Made by a program: the position numbers and the translations under genes. A DNA stretch of 64,000 nucleotides from Simmondsia chinensis (taxonomy: Eukaryota > Streptophyta > Magnoliopsida > Caryophyllales > Simmondsiaceae), in the NCBI GenBank assembly GCA_018398585.1, contig JAGTTD010000005.1, positions 34,412,750 to 34,476,749 on the forward strand, in the 5' to 3' direction. The notes under the pieces were generated by a model. It saw only the letters and a list, made by a program, of their open reading frames with translations, was not told the DNA's origin and made no database searches. Positions 11,010 through 22,125 of this stretch are shown here, one piece after another. Each line of letters opens with the position of its first letter. Positions within the stretch are counted from its first letter, which is position 1.

Positions 11010-11281
11010 TACCTACCATTGAGTTTGCTCGTAGTGCTTGGGTTGTACTATATACTGTCTTATACTGCTCTAATACTATGTTGCTCTCATGCTTTCAGGC
11101 TTCTATGCATCCACGATGACACGCTCCTCAGGTTGGGGGTCCTCGGAAACAGCCTTCCTTTAGGGTAGCACCCCAAAGGGGGAAGGCTGCGTATATCTCC
11201 CCCCCCCCCCCCCCCCCCCCCCCCCCTCTCCGACCCTACGTATGGGGGAGCCCTTGTGGCACTGGACCGTTGTTGTTGTTT
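11010..11281 (+). mobile_element. 5'-truncated RTE LINE 3' end with expanded C tract
   Basis: From about 11040 the sequence follows the LINE 3' UTR (TGTTGCTCTCATGC), then the shared module (GGTTGGGGGTCCTCGGAAAC, AGGGTAGCACC, GAAGGCTGCGTATATC). A run of about 28 C follows at 11199-11226, then GAGCCCTTGTGGCACTGG and TTGTTGTTGTT. The 5' boundary is approximate and the duplication at its ends is not clear. It sits in an older dispersed repeat. Confidence 0.8.
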
Positions 11282-11859
11282 AGTGCAATAAATATACATT
11301 TTTGCTAGTCTAATGTCTTTCTCTTTAACTTCGTAAGTACATTACTAAGAATTTTCATATAGAGATAGTTTAGTGTTATTTTTATTATTTTTCTGTTTAT
11401 ATTTATAATTTTATTTAAATTAGTTTCTTATTTTTTATTCAAAATTTTAAAATGATCCCAATATTTTATTTTATAACAAAGTTAATTACTCATTATTTTG
11501 TCCAAAAAGATCTCTATTGTTTTATGTTAGGACAAAATCAGTCTTCCACAAGACAAAAATTAAGAAATAAGAGATCAATTTTGTAAAATAAAATATTAGA
11601 TTTATTTTAAATAAAAAATAAAATTAATTTGAATAAAGTTACAAATGCAAGGCTCATTTTAAATAAAAGAAATTATGTTAAATTGACCTAAAAATAAGAA
11701 TATTGTTTTTTACTTATAATTTTTTTAAAAATTTAAAAATAACACAATTATTATTAAAATACACGTCTTATTAAAATACTTATGTAATGAATTTTTTAAA
11801 ATATTTATATATATTCTATTGTACATGTTACCGATTTTTTTAATTTTTAAAATTTTTTA
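11282..11859. other. AT-rich DNA, no gene
   Basis: An older repeat (11285-11380) related to 5620-5740, then very AT-rich sequence without reading frames or recognisable ends. Confidence 0.4.
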
Positions 11860-12250
11860 TTTAAAACTACCTTAATTTTAAGTATAGTTTCAACAACCGC
11901 CAAAAGTTTCTAAAATATCGCACCTTAAAATTTTTAAAATTTTTCAATATCATATCTTAATATTAATACTGTTAATTTCAGTTAGTTTATGCTAATGTGA
12001 CTTTTGAAAATAAACAAAGAAAATAATTTAAAATATTTAAATGTTTAAAATAATCTTGTACATTTTAAAAAATAATTTTGATTTTTAATTATTTTTTAAA
12101 TGCTATATTAGAACAAACTAATGGACGTTGATGATCCCAGATTAAACTGTGACACACAAAAATTTTTAAAAGTTTAGCTTTATATTGAAAAATTAAAAAT
12201 TTAAGTGATTTTCTATACTAAAATTTAGCCGGATTTTACTAAAAAAAAAA
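11860..12250. repeat. Fold-back element, family F
   Basis: Inverted AT-rich arms surround ATATCTTAATATTAATACTG and TTAGTTTATGCTAATGTGAC, matching the copies at 3585 and 43875. Non-coding. Confidence 0.5.
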
Positions 12251-12261
12251 AAATTAAGGGT

Positions 12262-12672
12262 TATTCACGTCAGAGGTTTCGGTAATTTGTCTATTATATT
12301 AATTTGGTCCTTATATTTTTAATTGTGTCAATTTAGTCCCTTTACTATTTATATTGTGTCAATTTGGTCACTGGAGTTAAATTTTTGTTAAGTTCCTTAT
12401 AAAATTTTCAATGGTTCGGCAATAATTTTTGTTTGATTGAGTCAATGTGTGAATTTATAGTAAATTATTTACATCTAACATAATTGGTACCATTAAAAGT
12501 TATGTCATTAGTTTAACTTTAATTTTATCATAGGACTAAATTGATATAATATAAATAGTAGAAAGACTAAATTAATATAATTAAAAATATAAAAACTAAA
12601 TTAATATAATTAAAAATATAAAAACTAAATTAATATAATAAATAAAATATATAGACTTTTTGTGCAAATAAC
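12262..12672. mobile_element. MITE, family M (GGTTATTTAC-type long TIR)
   Basis: The left arm reads GTTATTCACG..., then TTGGTCCTTATATTTTTAATTGTGTC and later CAATTTAGTCCC. The right arm is its inverted copy, ending GTGCAAATAACC. Arms are about 100 bp around a 200-bp centre. Further copies: 16640-21300 (split by LINE A), 22785-28206 (split by copia 2), 31013-31393 and a partial one at 31425-31635. The end sequence and long arms suggest a Mutator-like non-autonomous element; clean 9-bp duplications were not confirmed. Confidence 0.7.
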
Positions 12673-12707
12673 CTAAATTTTATTACTAAATTTTGGGTGA
12701 ATGTTTA

Positions 12708-14515
12708 TGAGTTTTTAAGCTAATTAGCATATTTTTTAAAAAAATTTAGCAATTTGGCATAATTCTAAAAATATTTAGTGATTTGGCACGTTTTACTGTA
12801 GCAAAGTGGTTGCACGACGTACGGAATATCGTGCAGCAGTGTTGCACAACGTTCCGTACGTCGTGCAACAACGGCACTGTTGCATGCCATACCGTACGTC
12901 GTGCAACAGTGCCCAATTTTTTTATTTTTTAAGTTTTACCTCTTTAAAATTTAAAAAAAATTAATAAAATTTCTTTTTAATTTAAATTATTTTAATTTTT
13001 AATTTTATAATTTAAATCACGAAATACATATATATTTTAAATTAAAAGGTATATGTATATTATTATTTGAACTATTAATAATGAAGACATATATGAGCCA
13101 CTGTTGCACGCCGTACCGTACGTAGTGCAACAGTGCCCAATTTTTTTTTTAAGTTTTACCTTTTTAAAATTTAAAAAAAATTAATAAAATTTCTTTTTAA
13201 TTTAAATTATTTTAATTTTTAATTTTATAATTTGAATCACTAAATATATATACATTTTAAATTAAAAGGTATATGTTTATTATTATTTGAATTATTAAGA
13301 AGGAAGATATAAATGAGGGACACATTTAAATGAGGAGATTGTGATATGTATATTATTATTTAAACTATCTCATATAGGAACTATGGTATCATAATATTAT
13401 TAATAAGGAGGATATAAATGATATACAAATACTAAAAAATTATTTCATATAGTTTATAAAATATATTTTAAAAATTCATATATATTAGTTTTCGAGTTAC
13501 ATGTATCTTATAAAATAGTTCAAATAATAATATACAAATGAATAAACTCGTAATTTTTTGTTGAAAATATCAACATCTCTTTATTTAAATGTGTCCCTCA
13601 TTTATATCCTCCTTATTAATAGTATTATAATACTACAGTCCCTGTATAAAATAGTTTAAATAATAATATGCATATCATCATCTCCTCATTTAAATGTGTC
13701 CTTATTTATATCTTTCTTATTAATAGTTCAAATAATAATATATATATACCTTTTAATTTAAAATATATATGTATTTAGTGATTCAAATTATAAAATTAAA
13801 ATTTTAAATAATTTAAATTAAAAAGAAATTTTATTAATTTTTTTAAAATTTTAAAGATGTAAAATTAAAAAAAAATACGGCGTGCAACAATGCTGCTGTT
13901 GCACGACGTACGGGACCTGGTGTAACCACTTTGCTACAGTAAACCGTGTCAAATCGCTAAATAGTTTTAGAATTGCGCCAAATTGCTAATTGTTTTAAAA
14001 AAAGTGCCATTTAGCTAAAAATAACTTAAATGTGTCCCTCATTTATATCTTCCTTATTAATAGTATTGTAATACCATAGTTCCTATATGAGATAGTTTAA
14101 ATAATAATATACATATCACAATCTCCTCATTTAAATGTGTCCCTCATTTATAACTTGCTTATTAATAGTTCAAATAATAATATACATATACCTTTTAATT
14201 TAAAATATATACGTATTTAGTTATTTAAATTATGAAATTAAAAATTAAAATAATTTAAATTAAAAAAATATTAATTTTTTTTAAATTTTGAAGAGGTAAA
14301 ACTTTAAAAAAAAAAAATTGGGCACGGTACGGCGTGCAACAGTGTCGTTGTTGCACGATGTACGGAACATCATGCAGCACTGCTGCACGACGTTCCGTAT
14401 GTCGTGCAACCACTTGCTACAGTAAAGCGTGTCAAATCGCTAAACATTTTTAAAATTATGCCAAATTACTAAATTTTTAAAAAAAATATGCTAATTAGCT
14501 AAAAAACTCCTTGTT
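12708..14515. mobile_element. Large palindromic fold-back element with GC-rich hairpin modules
   Basis: The outer arms are near-exact inverted copies (about 12708-13080 and 14150-14515), starting GAGTTTTTTAGCTAATTAGC and passing through AATTTGGCATAATT and TTTACTGTAGCAA. They then reach GC-rich modules built on GTTGCACGACGTACGG and its complement, with AT-rich arms inside. A second right-hand end at about 13880-14030 and a second left module at 13100-13330 show that a sister copy is nested or duplicated inside. No coding capacity. Confidence 0.75.
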
Positions 14516-14756
14516 TATCAGGTTTTGAAAAAAAATTATTCTTTTAAAATTATTTTTATTATAGATATTTTATCTGAAAATTTTTAATTTTTGCTTTAAA
14601 TTAGTATTATTTTCTTTTGGACAAAGATAAGTATTTTTTATGTAAATGTAAAAAAAAAAAAAAAAAAACTTCTTTTATTTAAAAATATTTTCTTTTGAAA
14701 TTCCTTAAATTCCAAATAAAAGCATTTTTTCTAAAATTATTTGATCAAACAGGCTC
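14510..14756. repeat. Dispersed AT-rich repeat, family T
   Basis: The sequence runs from TTTATCAGGTTTTG to ATTTGATCAAACAGGC, with inverted ends and an AAAGTGCTTTT-like interior. Similar copies lie at 28535-28815, 53660-53935 and 57690-57915, all ending in a form of GATCAAACAGGC or GCCAAACAAGCCC. A MITE is likely. Confidence 0.45.
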
Positions 14757-15795
14757 CGAATTTGGTTGTTAATCTTATGCATTAAAAAGTTATTCAATTA
14801 TGAAAAAGTAATTATCTTTTTATAAAATAACATAATATTATATATGATTAAGTACATTTTTAAACTTTATTAATTATTATTTGGGTTTTTATGTCATTAA
14901 ATTTAGTATTTTATTTAGGATAATATTATTCTCATGGAAAATTATTATTGATAGTACAAGATCGTAGTTTTTAAGCTAATTTTGTAACTCTCATATTTGT
15001 AAGTTATATCATTACATTGACAATAATAATTTTTGTTTGGTAATAACAACTTCCTTTATTTATTATGTTATTTTAGTCATTGTACTTTTTATTGTATTCA
15101 TATGCAATTAGTTGAAATTGTTTGAGTCAAACCTGACACTAAAATTAATTAAATCCCGACAAAAATTGTAAGATCACATTAATCCAATATAAACTTCCCT
15201 TTCTAAATACTATCTTCGTATGGAAAGCACATTATGTGTTAATCAACTTATAAGTTTAATAAGAAATTAGCATTAATTTTAATATTAAACTTGATTGAAA
15301 TAATTTTCGTTACGAGAGACCAAATAGATATACTATGTACAAGGGACTACTAATGTTAGTAACTCTATTAATTTTATATACCAATTTATAATTATTGTGT
15401 ATAAACAAACTAACTAAAAAATTTTAAATAACAAGTTATTATCAAATATCCAATAGTCATCAGAGTATCTGACATGTATTAACAACTTATACATCAAGGA
15501 CATCTCTCCTTCGTAAGCTAGTTTTTTAAATGCAGATAGACCTGATATCTTTTGAAATAGTATTGAAATGAGACCTATTGTTCAGGCCCCTAATATAGGT
15601 GTCTATAATTATTCGGTATGGTCCACACTGTATAAGGTGGATGCATCAAATATATTATGGTAGAGGCACCAAATTAAAATGACCAGTAGCCTAGATAATA
15701 CTAATGTATTAAAATATCGGACATTGGTGTTAATAGATAATTTACTGATTAAACTCTTTCTAGAGTACTTGCACTAAAAATTATGTAGATTGAAA
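14757..15795. other. AT-rich intergenic DNA, no feature recognised
   Basis: No long reading frame, no TE ends and no gene signal were seen across about 1 kb. Confidence 0.45.
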
Positions 15796-15802
15796 CCGAG
15801 TT

Positions 15803-15893
15803 TAACGTGTTAGTGTAGTGGTTTGTCTCCCGACCCATGAAGCTCAAGATTTGGGTTCAAAGCTCATGACCCCTATTAAGGAATGTTATTGTA
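15803..15893 (+). mobile_element. tRNA-derived SINE-like head
   Basis: GTTAGTGTAGTGGTTTG resembles a tRNA box A, and GGGTTCAAAGC about 35 bp later resembles box B, spaced as in a tRNA. The intervening sequence does not fold into a convincing anticodon arm, so this is a tRNA-derived repeat rather than a tRNA gene. It ends just before the hAT insertion at 15902. Confidence 0.5.
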
Positions 15894-15901
15894 CTCCTTA
15901 C

Positions 15902-16617
15902 TAGGGGTGTTCATTGTTTGGTTAACTGTACCAAAAAGTATTTCGGTTTGGTTAACCGTAACCAAATTGCTCAAATATCTCTAACCGTTATCATAACCGA
16001 AAAGACCTGTTAACCGACTTTCGGTAATTCAGTTCGATTATGTAGGTTAACTTGTAACCGGAAAAGTAATACAATGTCTCTTTTATGTTATATAATCTAT
16101 CTCCTTAACGGTTTGTAAATGTCCAAAAAATACATTAAACGTGAGAATATTCAACAAATTGTGAGCTTATAATACAATTCTAAAAAATTAAACGTATAAT
16201 ATCTTAGTTTAACTAGTATGTGAGCAAGCGAGTCGCACTAAATTGTAGCAATGTAGTACTTAATTAGTATTTAGGATATAAAAATAAGGCACGAATACTC
16301 CATGATAGGAGATGAATTAGGAAAAAAGATAAAGTTAATCATATATTATAGAAGAGTCATTTATATGGTAGAAAAATATACTTAGTAAACAATATAATAT
16401 TATGAACATGTAGAAATATATACATAATATATTTTATTTCGGTAAATCGGTTAACCAAAATAGACAAAATCACTAAACGTTACCATCTTGAAATACCTCA
16501 AATTTTTACAGTTCGATTAACCAAACCTGAAATTCGGTATGATTAACCGCATTTTTGTGTCAGTATTTCGGAATTTTGGTTCGGTATTTCGGTTACTGAT
16601 TTTTTTGAACACCCTTA
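15902..16617. mobile_element. hAT-type non-autonomous element (MITE), 716 bp
   Basis: The ends TAGGGGTGTTCA and TGAACACCCTTA are inverted repeats with one mismatch, flanked by a perfect 8-bp duplication CTCCTTAC (15894-15901 and 16618-16625). An 8-bp duplication with TAGGGGTG-type ends is diagnostic of hAT elements. The interior near both ends carries repeated GGTTTGGTTAACCG-type stretches. No transposase is encoded. Confidence 0.88.
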
Positions 16618-17977
16618 CTCCTTACCATGTAAAAAAGGACTATTTCTGTGAAAGGTCCTTACATTTAATCCGTTTTGTCAATTTAATTCTTCTACTTTGA
16701 ATTATATTAATCTAGTCATTGTACTATTTACTTTGCATTAATTAAATCTTTGAATAAAATTGGTATTAAGTTGATGATAAAAATTTTAGCCCCCCCCACG
16801 GACGAAATGGGTGAGTTTAAATAAATTCTTACATGGAAAAATCATTAAAATTATGTCATTAACCTAATTTCTATTTCCATCAAAGACTAAATTTGACACA
16901 AGCATTAATCAACTGCTCTGCTCTCTCTCTCTCTCTATCTAACGTTTACCTGTCAAATCTGCTTTCATCTTTCACCTAACGCCACCTGCCACCATCGTCG
17001 GCAACCTCGCCGACGCTGCCGGTGCACCATCGCCGGTGACGCAAAGACGACGGCGCCACCGCAGCGCCGGAGCAGCGACGCCTGCGCTAGGTACCCCATC
17101 TCCCTCCCCCCCGCCTTCGAAACCCAGTGCCCCCACCACCACCACCACCACCACCGGTGCCCCGCCGAACCAAGATCGCAGCCGACCACGACCCGACCAC
17201 CCCCTTAGCTACTCAAACCCCCCCTAGCCACTAGCACCTGACCCACCGCCCCCCACCGATTTCATCTCCCTCACCCTAACCCCCTGACACCCTGACCCTG
17301 ACCCTCTGGAACCCGACCCCCTGACCTACCGCCAACCATCTCCCCAGACCCAAGCCCCAACCAACCCGGGCCACCTGGACCACCATCACCAATCCATCTC
17401 TCACCCCCCCACCCCCTCCGCCTTCCCTGACCCGCCATCGCCGTCGTCCCTGCCTGACCCACCACCGCCACCGCCCTCAACACCCAGACCCACCACCACC
17501 GTCGCCCGTACCTGACCCACCAGCACCACCAACCTCATACCCCTGACCCACCAGAACCAAGACCAAGCCCTCTTACTATCCCTCCCAACCCGCCACCCCA
17601 CGACCACCAACCCGGAGTAGCCGCCAGTCACCGCCTCACGACAAACTCGCAGCCGACTGACCCAGGTAAGCAAATTCGATCGGCCCCAGGTAAATATTAG
17701 CCAAGTCAAAGTATCTACTGCGCACCAACCCCATGTTTGATCTTTCCTTAATCATAGTAGGGTAGTGTTTTAATTCACCATTGTTGGGTACTTTTCATTT
17801 GGTTCTTTCTCCCTTCATTATTTTGATTACTGTGATATTTGGCTGTGGTGGTGATTTCGGGCGTGTATGTTATAATAAGCTTCTTGTCTATGTTGATCAC
17901 TTACCCGCGATAGCCAAAGCTAGTGGATGAACATTACCAGTGATGGAACTTAGAGATTGAGGCAATCTCCAAGGAAC

Positions 17978-18965
17978 TTGAGACTAGGGACACTAAATGT
18001 CGGGACACTAACGAAAAAGAGTTTCGAGGTGGCCCAAATGATGATGAAGCGAAAGATCAACATCCTTTGCTTGCAAGAGACTACATGGGTTGGCGCGAAA
18101 GCCAGGAATGTGCTGGGGTACATGCTCTAGTATGCGGGCAAGGTCAGAGGTAGGAATGGAGTTGGTATCATTGTGGATAGCAGCCTCAAGGATAAAGTAG
18201 TCGGAGTTTCAAGGGCTGGGGATAGGATCATAAGTATCAAGTTGGTCCTAGATGGAGAAGTATTGAACGTGATCAGTGCCTACGCACCTAAAACTGGACT
18301 AACAGAGCATGAGAAGGCAGCATTCTGGGAGGACTTAGACACAATGATGCAAGGCATACCCCAAGCCGAACAAGTGATGATTGGCGGGGATTTTAACGGG
18401 CATGTCGATGCAACGGAGGACGGTTACGCTTCTTACCACGAAGGATTCGGTCTTGGAACCAGGAATGCAAAGGGGAAAGCCCTACTCGACTTCACGGTCA
18501 CATACGACTTAACGGTGGCCAACACCTTCTTCAGAAAGCGTGAGCAACACATCATCATGTACCAAAGCGGTGGGACAAGAACACAGATTGGCTACGTACT
18601 ATTAAGGAGAAGGGCGCAAAGAGACTGCAGGGATTGCAGGGCTACCCCAAGAGAAGACCTGTCTACACAACATAGGGTGCTATGGGAGAATATAAAGGCC
18701 AAGAATAGGGCCAAAAGAATCAGCAAACCCGTGCAGACGCATACCTGATGGAGGGATTTGAAGGGGGAAAAGTATAAGGTATACAAGGAAAGAGTGGAGG
18801 CCGAGCTCGGGTGGGACTTTGAGGGAGATACAAACCAGATGTGGAACCAACTGGCCCAAAAGATCAGAGGACTAGCATGGGAAGTTCTCAGCACGTCAAA
18901 GGGCAGGGTACCAAGCAACAGAGAGTCCTGGTGGTGGTGCGAGGAGGTCCAAGAGAAGATTGGGC
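17978..18965 (+). pseudogene. Endonuclease domain and linker of RTE LINE A
   Basis: The reading starts LRLGTLNVGTLTKKSFEVAQ and shows the catalytic Glu context CLQETTWVG, NGVGIIVDSS, DRIISIKLVL and GGDFNGHV. Late in the domain TQIGYVLLRR has Gly where the family carries the catalytic Asp (SQIDY-type), while the terminal QHRVL His is kept. Interruptions in frame are a TAG at 18128-18130 and a TGA at 18746-18748. The linker (WWWCEEVQEKI) follows in the same frame, and a frameshift near 18965-18985 leads to the RT frame. Confidence 0.88.
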
Positions 18966-18979
18966 GAAACGAGTTTGTT

Positions 18980-20835
18980 TCAAAGAATGGGATCATAATA
19001 GGGATGAGGATATGCGACATCGGTATCTGCAAGCCAAAAGAGAAGCTAAGAAAGTAGTTAGAGAAGCACAATCAAGAGCTTATGAGGATTTCTACAAAAG
19101 GCTGGAGACCAAGGAGTGTGCGAGGGACTTATGTAGAATCGCCAAAGCTAGAGAAAGAAAGATTAGGGACTTGGACAGAGTACAATGCATAAGAGGGGAA
19201 GAGGGACAGGTACATGTGGACAGGCAACTGATTAAGGCAAGGTGGAAAACGTACTTCCACGAGCTCTTCAACGAACAAGGAGGGACAGAGATATCCTTAG
19301 GTGATCTTGAAACATCTAAGGAGCATCAGAACCACTATTATTGTAGGAAAATTTGCCCTGAGGAAGTTAAGGAAGCCCTAAAATTCATGGGAAAGGGTCA
19401 AGCAGTTGGCCCAGATGACATACCCATAGAAGTATGGAAATGCCTTGGACAGAAGGGCGTCAGTTGGCTGACTAAACTATTTAACCAAATCCTCCTGGGG
19501 GAGAAGATGCCTGAGGAATGGAGGAAGAGCACAATGATCCCAATATATAAGAACAAAGGCGACATTCAGAGTTGCACAAACTATCGGGGTATCAAACTAA
19601 TGTGCCACACTCTGAAGTTGTGGGAACAGGTCATAGAGAGGAGGTTAAGGCAACAGTCAGAGGTGTCCGAGAACCAATTCGGATTTACACCGGGGAGATC
19701 AACCATAGAAGCCATCCACATCCTAAGGCGAACGATAGAGCAATACAGGGAGAGACAAAAGGACCTTCACATGGTTTTCATTGATTTAGAGAAGGTATAT
19801 GATAGAGTGCCAAGAGAAGCTCTTTGGAGAGTTTTGGACAGGAAAGGCATCCCCGTGCTATACATCCGAGCCATTAGAGACATGTATGAGGAGGCATAGA
19901 CTATGGTGCGTACAGAGGACGGCGAGACAGACGCTTTTCCGATAACAGTAGGAGTACACCAAGGGTCCGCTTTGAGCCCCTACCTGTTCATTCTGGTTAT
20001 GGACGAGCTCACTAGGCACATCCAGGTATGTGTACCTTGGTGCATGCTTTTTCCAGATGACATAGTGTTGGTGGGGGAGTCGCGGGAAGAGGTAAATGAG
20101 AAGCTAGAACGGTGGAGAGGGGCACTAGAGTAGAAGGGTTTACGACTAAACAGAGCCAAGACCGAGTACATGGAACTCAAATTCGATCCCTCCACCACGC
20201 CTAGTCGGGAAGATGTCAAGATCGGATCTGAGGCCATAACGAAGAAGGAGAGCTTCAGATAGTTGGGGTCCATGGTACAGAACAACGACAAAGTTGACGA
20301 GGATGTCAACAACTGGATTCAAACGGGATGGCATAAGTGGAGGATGGCCTTCGCGATACTTTGTGATAAAAAGTTCCCCTTGAAGCTAAAGGGAAGATAC
20401 TACAAGACGGTTGTGAGGCCAGCCATGACGTATGGGGCGGAGTGCAGGGCGATGAAACAACAGCACACATAGAAAATGAAGGTGGCGGAGATGCGAATGC
20501 TGAGGTGGATGTGCGGACACACAAGGAAGGATAGGATCAGAAACAATGTCATAAGAGGCAAATTGGACGTAGCCCCCATTGAACATAAATTGAGAGAGCA
20601 ACGTTTGAGGTGGTTCGGACATGTTAGAAGGAGACCAGACAACGCTCCAGTAAGGAGGTGCGAACAGCCTCTTACTATCCTATGCAGGAGAGGAAGAGGC
20701 AGGCCAAAGAAGAGATAGATGGAGACGATCCGACAAGACCTCGCCCACCTAAACCTTCGAAAGGAGATGGCCTTAGATAGGGCCCAATGGAGGGCTAGTA
20801 TAGGGGTTATAGATATTCCAGTTGGAGTAAGGTAG
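18980..20835 (+). pseudogene. Reverse transcriptase and C-terminal region of RTE LINE A
   Basis: One continuous frame with no indels is broken only by TAG codons at 19897, 20131, 20260, 20470 and 20716. It shows [64 protein letters not shown] and [11 protein letters not shown], where the active-site FADD has become FPDD. The C-terminal part has AEMRMLRWMCGHTRKDRIRN, RLRWFGHVRRRP and GRGRPKK, typical of plant RTE proteins, and ends at a stop at 20833-20835. Dead as written, but structurally well preserved. Confidence 0.9.
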
Positions 20836-21300
20836 TCTAGCTTATTAGTGCTAGGCTATGTTATCCTCATGGCGCACTTAGGTTGTGTACTTGCTCCCAT
20901 GAGGTACTACCTGCATGCATACCTGCCAACCTATCCTTTGATTTCTGCTTGATGTGGCTTGCTTTGTGTCTTGTGTGCTTTGTGTCTGTTGTCTTGATCA
21001 CTTTGTTGCTCTCCTGCTGCTAGGTCACATGCTCTTTGCGGCGGACCAGTCACTTAAGTTGGGGGTCCTCGAAAACAGCTTCTCTCCAGGGTAGCCCCCT
21101 GAAGGGGGAAGGTTGCGTACATCTACCCCCCTAGACCCTACTTTTGCGGGAGCCCTTGTAGGCACTGGATTTGTTGTTGTTGTTATTGTTGTGCTAAATT
21201 TGACACAAGTGAATTGTACGTGTACTAAATTAACATAAATAATAATATAACAGCTAAATTGATACACAGAAAAAAATAAAGGGACCTATCGCGTAAATAA

Positions 21301-21639
21301 CCTAAAAAACGTGGACCGAAACCAAAATCATCGTCAAAAGTATACTTAGTATATTACAAAATCAAATAAAAAATTACCAAAATATTTTGAAATACCATGT
21401 CCTGAATGCAAGTTATGAAGTATATTTACAATTTTGATCTCTCCAGCTCATTCTACTTGCAAGTTGGGATTTGCATGCATGCATTTTTATTTTAATATTT
21501 ACTACTTGATTTTATTTTTATTTTTTTTAATTTGGCCGGTGGGTACTTATAATATTGTTACATATATTTATATTCTCTTATATTAATAATTGATAGACTT
21601 GTTATTTCATGGTAAAAAATATATTACTACTAAGTAGGG
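21301..21639. other. AT-rich spacer, no feature recognised
   Basis: No reading frame, repeat ends or regulatory signal were recognised. Confidence 0.45.
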
Positions 21640-22122
21640 GGCGTGAGTGAACTGAGCCGGCTCGTTTAGCTTATCAAGCCGAGTCTGAGCCTAGCGAAAG
21701 CTCAAGTTCATAGGCTCGTTAATCTAAACGAGGCCAAAGAAATCTTGTATTAATATAATTTATTAGCTTTAATACGTCAACAACAACAACAGGCCCAGTG
21801 CCACAAGGGCTCTCGCGTGAGCAGCTTTAATATGTCAAATCGAGCCAAATTTGAGCCTAAATGAGCCGAGCTTGAGCCTAAATAGCCCATCCTAAGCCGA
21901 AACGAGCCTTGATTATATTTAAATAAGCCTAAAATTGAATATTTAGTTTGGATTTCATCGAGTCTCGTTTAAACTAAACCGAGCCAAGCCTAAGATCGAG
22001 CCTTTGATGACTCGAGCTCGAGCTTAGCGAGCTTCGACCCAAGCTTGAGTATAGCTAAATGTAAAGAGCGGAGCCTCAAGCCTGACAAGCTCAGGCTCAG
22101 TGGCTTAAATACACCCTTATTG
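21640..22122. mobile_element. hAT-like non-autonomous repeat rich in CGAGCTCGAG motifs
   Basis: It begins near TAGGGGGCGTGAGTG and ends near AAATACACCCTTA, resembling degenerate TAGGGG(C/T)G hAT termini. The interior repeats GAGCC, GCTCGAG and AGCTCGAGC in both orientations. Relatives lie at 4620-4760, 50080-50630, 53590-54075 and 59480-59905. The 8-bp duplication is not convincing. An RTE micro-insertion interrupts it at 21781. Confidence 0.5.
21781..21822 (-). mobile_element. 42-bp RTE LINE tail micro-insertion
   Basis: Minus-strand reading gives GCTCACGCGAGAGCCCTTG, then GGCACTGGGCC and TTG repeats. It is flanked by AGCTTTAATACGTCAA (21765-21780) and AGCTTTAATATGTCAA (21823-21838), a 16-bp duplication with one mismatch. 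Only the last 40 or so bases of the element were copied. Confidence 0.85.
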
Positions 22123-22125
22123 ACA

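Larger units (their letters stand above)
16903..21193 (+). mobile_element. Full-length RTE-clade LINE A (4.29 kb)
   Basis: It is flanked by a 16-bp duplication CTAAATTTGACACAAG (16887-16902 and 21194-21209). A C-rich 5' region of about 1 kb (16920-17760, with (CT)n and (CCA)n tracts) is followed by an endonuclease/reverse transcriptase frame (17978-20835) and a 3' UTR with the shared module (21055-21170). The 3' end is TTGTTGTTGTTATTGTTG instead of poly(A). Apurinic-type endonuclease, RT, no RNase H and a short-repeat tail are the RTE pattern. It is not active as it stands because of stops. Confidence 0.92.
16640..21300. mobile_element. MITE family M copy, split by LINE A
   Basis: The left part (16640-16902) contains AAAGGTCCTTACATTTAATCC and TTTTGTCAATTTAATTC. 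The right part (21194-21300) ends AAAGGGACCTATCGCGTAAATAACC, the inverted complement of the left end. The two halves join at the 16-bp duplication of LINE A, so the MITE was present first. Confidence 0.65.

Noticed and set aside
12780..14400. CRISPR-like or tandem array, because the GC-rich units recur
   Set aside because: The units are inverted pairs within transposon arms in a plant genome, with no regular spacers.
15803..15893. Functional tRNA gene
   Set aside because: Box A- and box B-like motifs are present, but no convincing acceptor and anticodon stems pair.
16965..17709. Several Pro/Thr- or Gly/Trp-rich frames on both strands
   Set aside because: They are translations of the C-rich, (CCA)n-containing 5' region of LINE A, with no conserved domain; frames exist on both strands because of composition.
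18173..18748. Host endonuclease/phosphatase gene
   Set aside because: The motifs and the adjoining reverse transcriptase, 3' module and 16-bp duplication identify it as the endonuclease of RTE LINE A.
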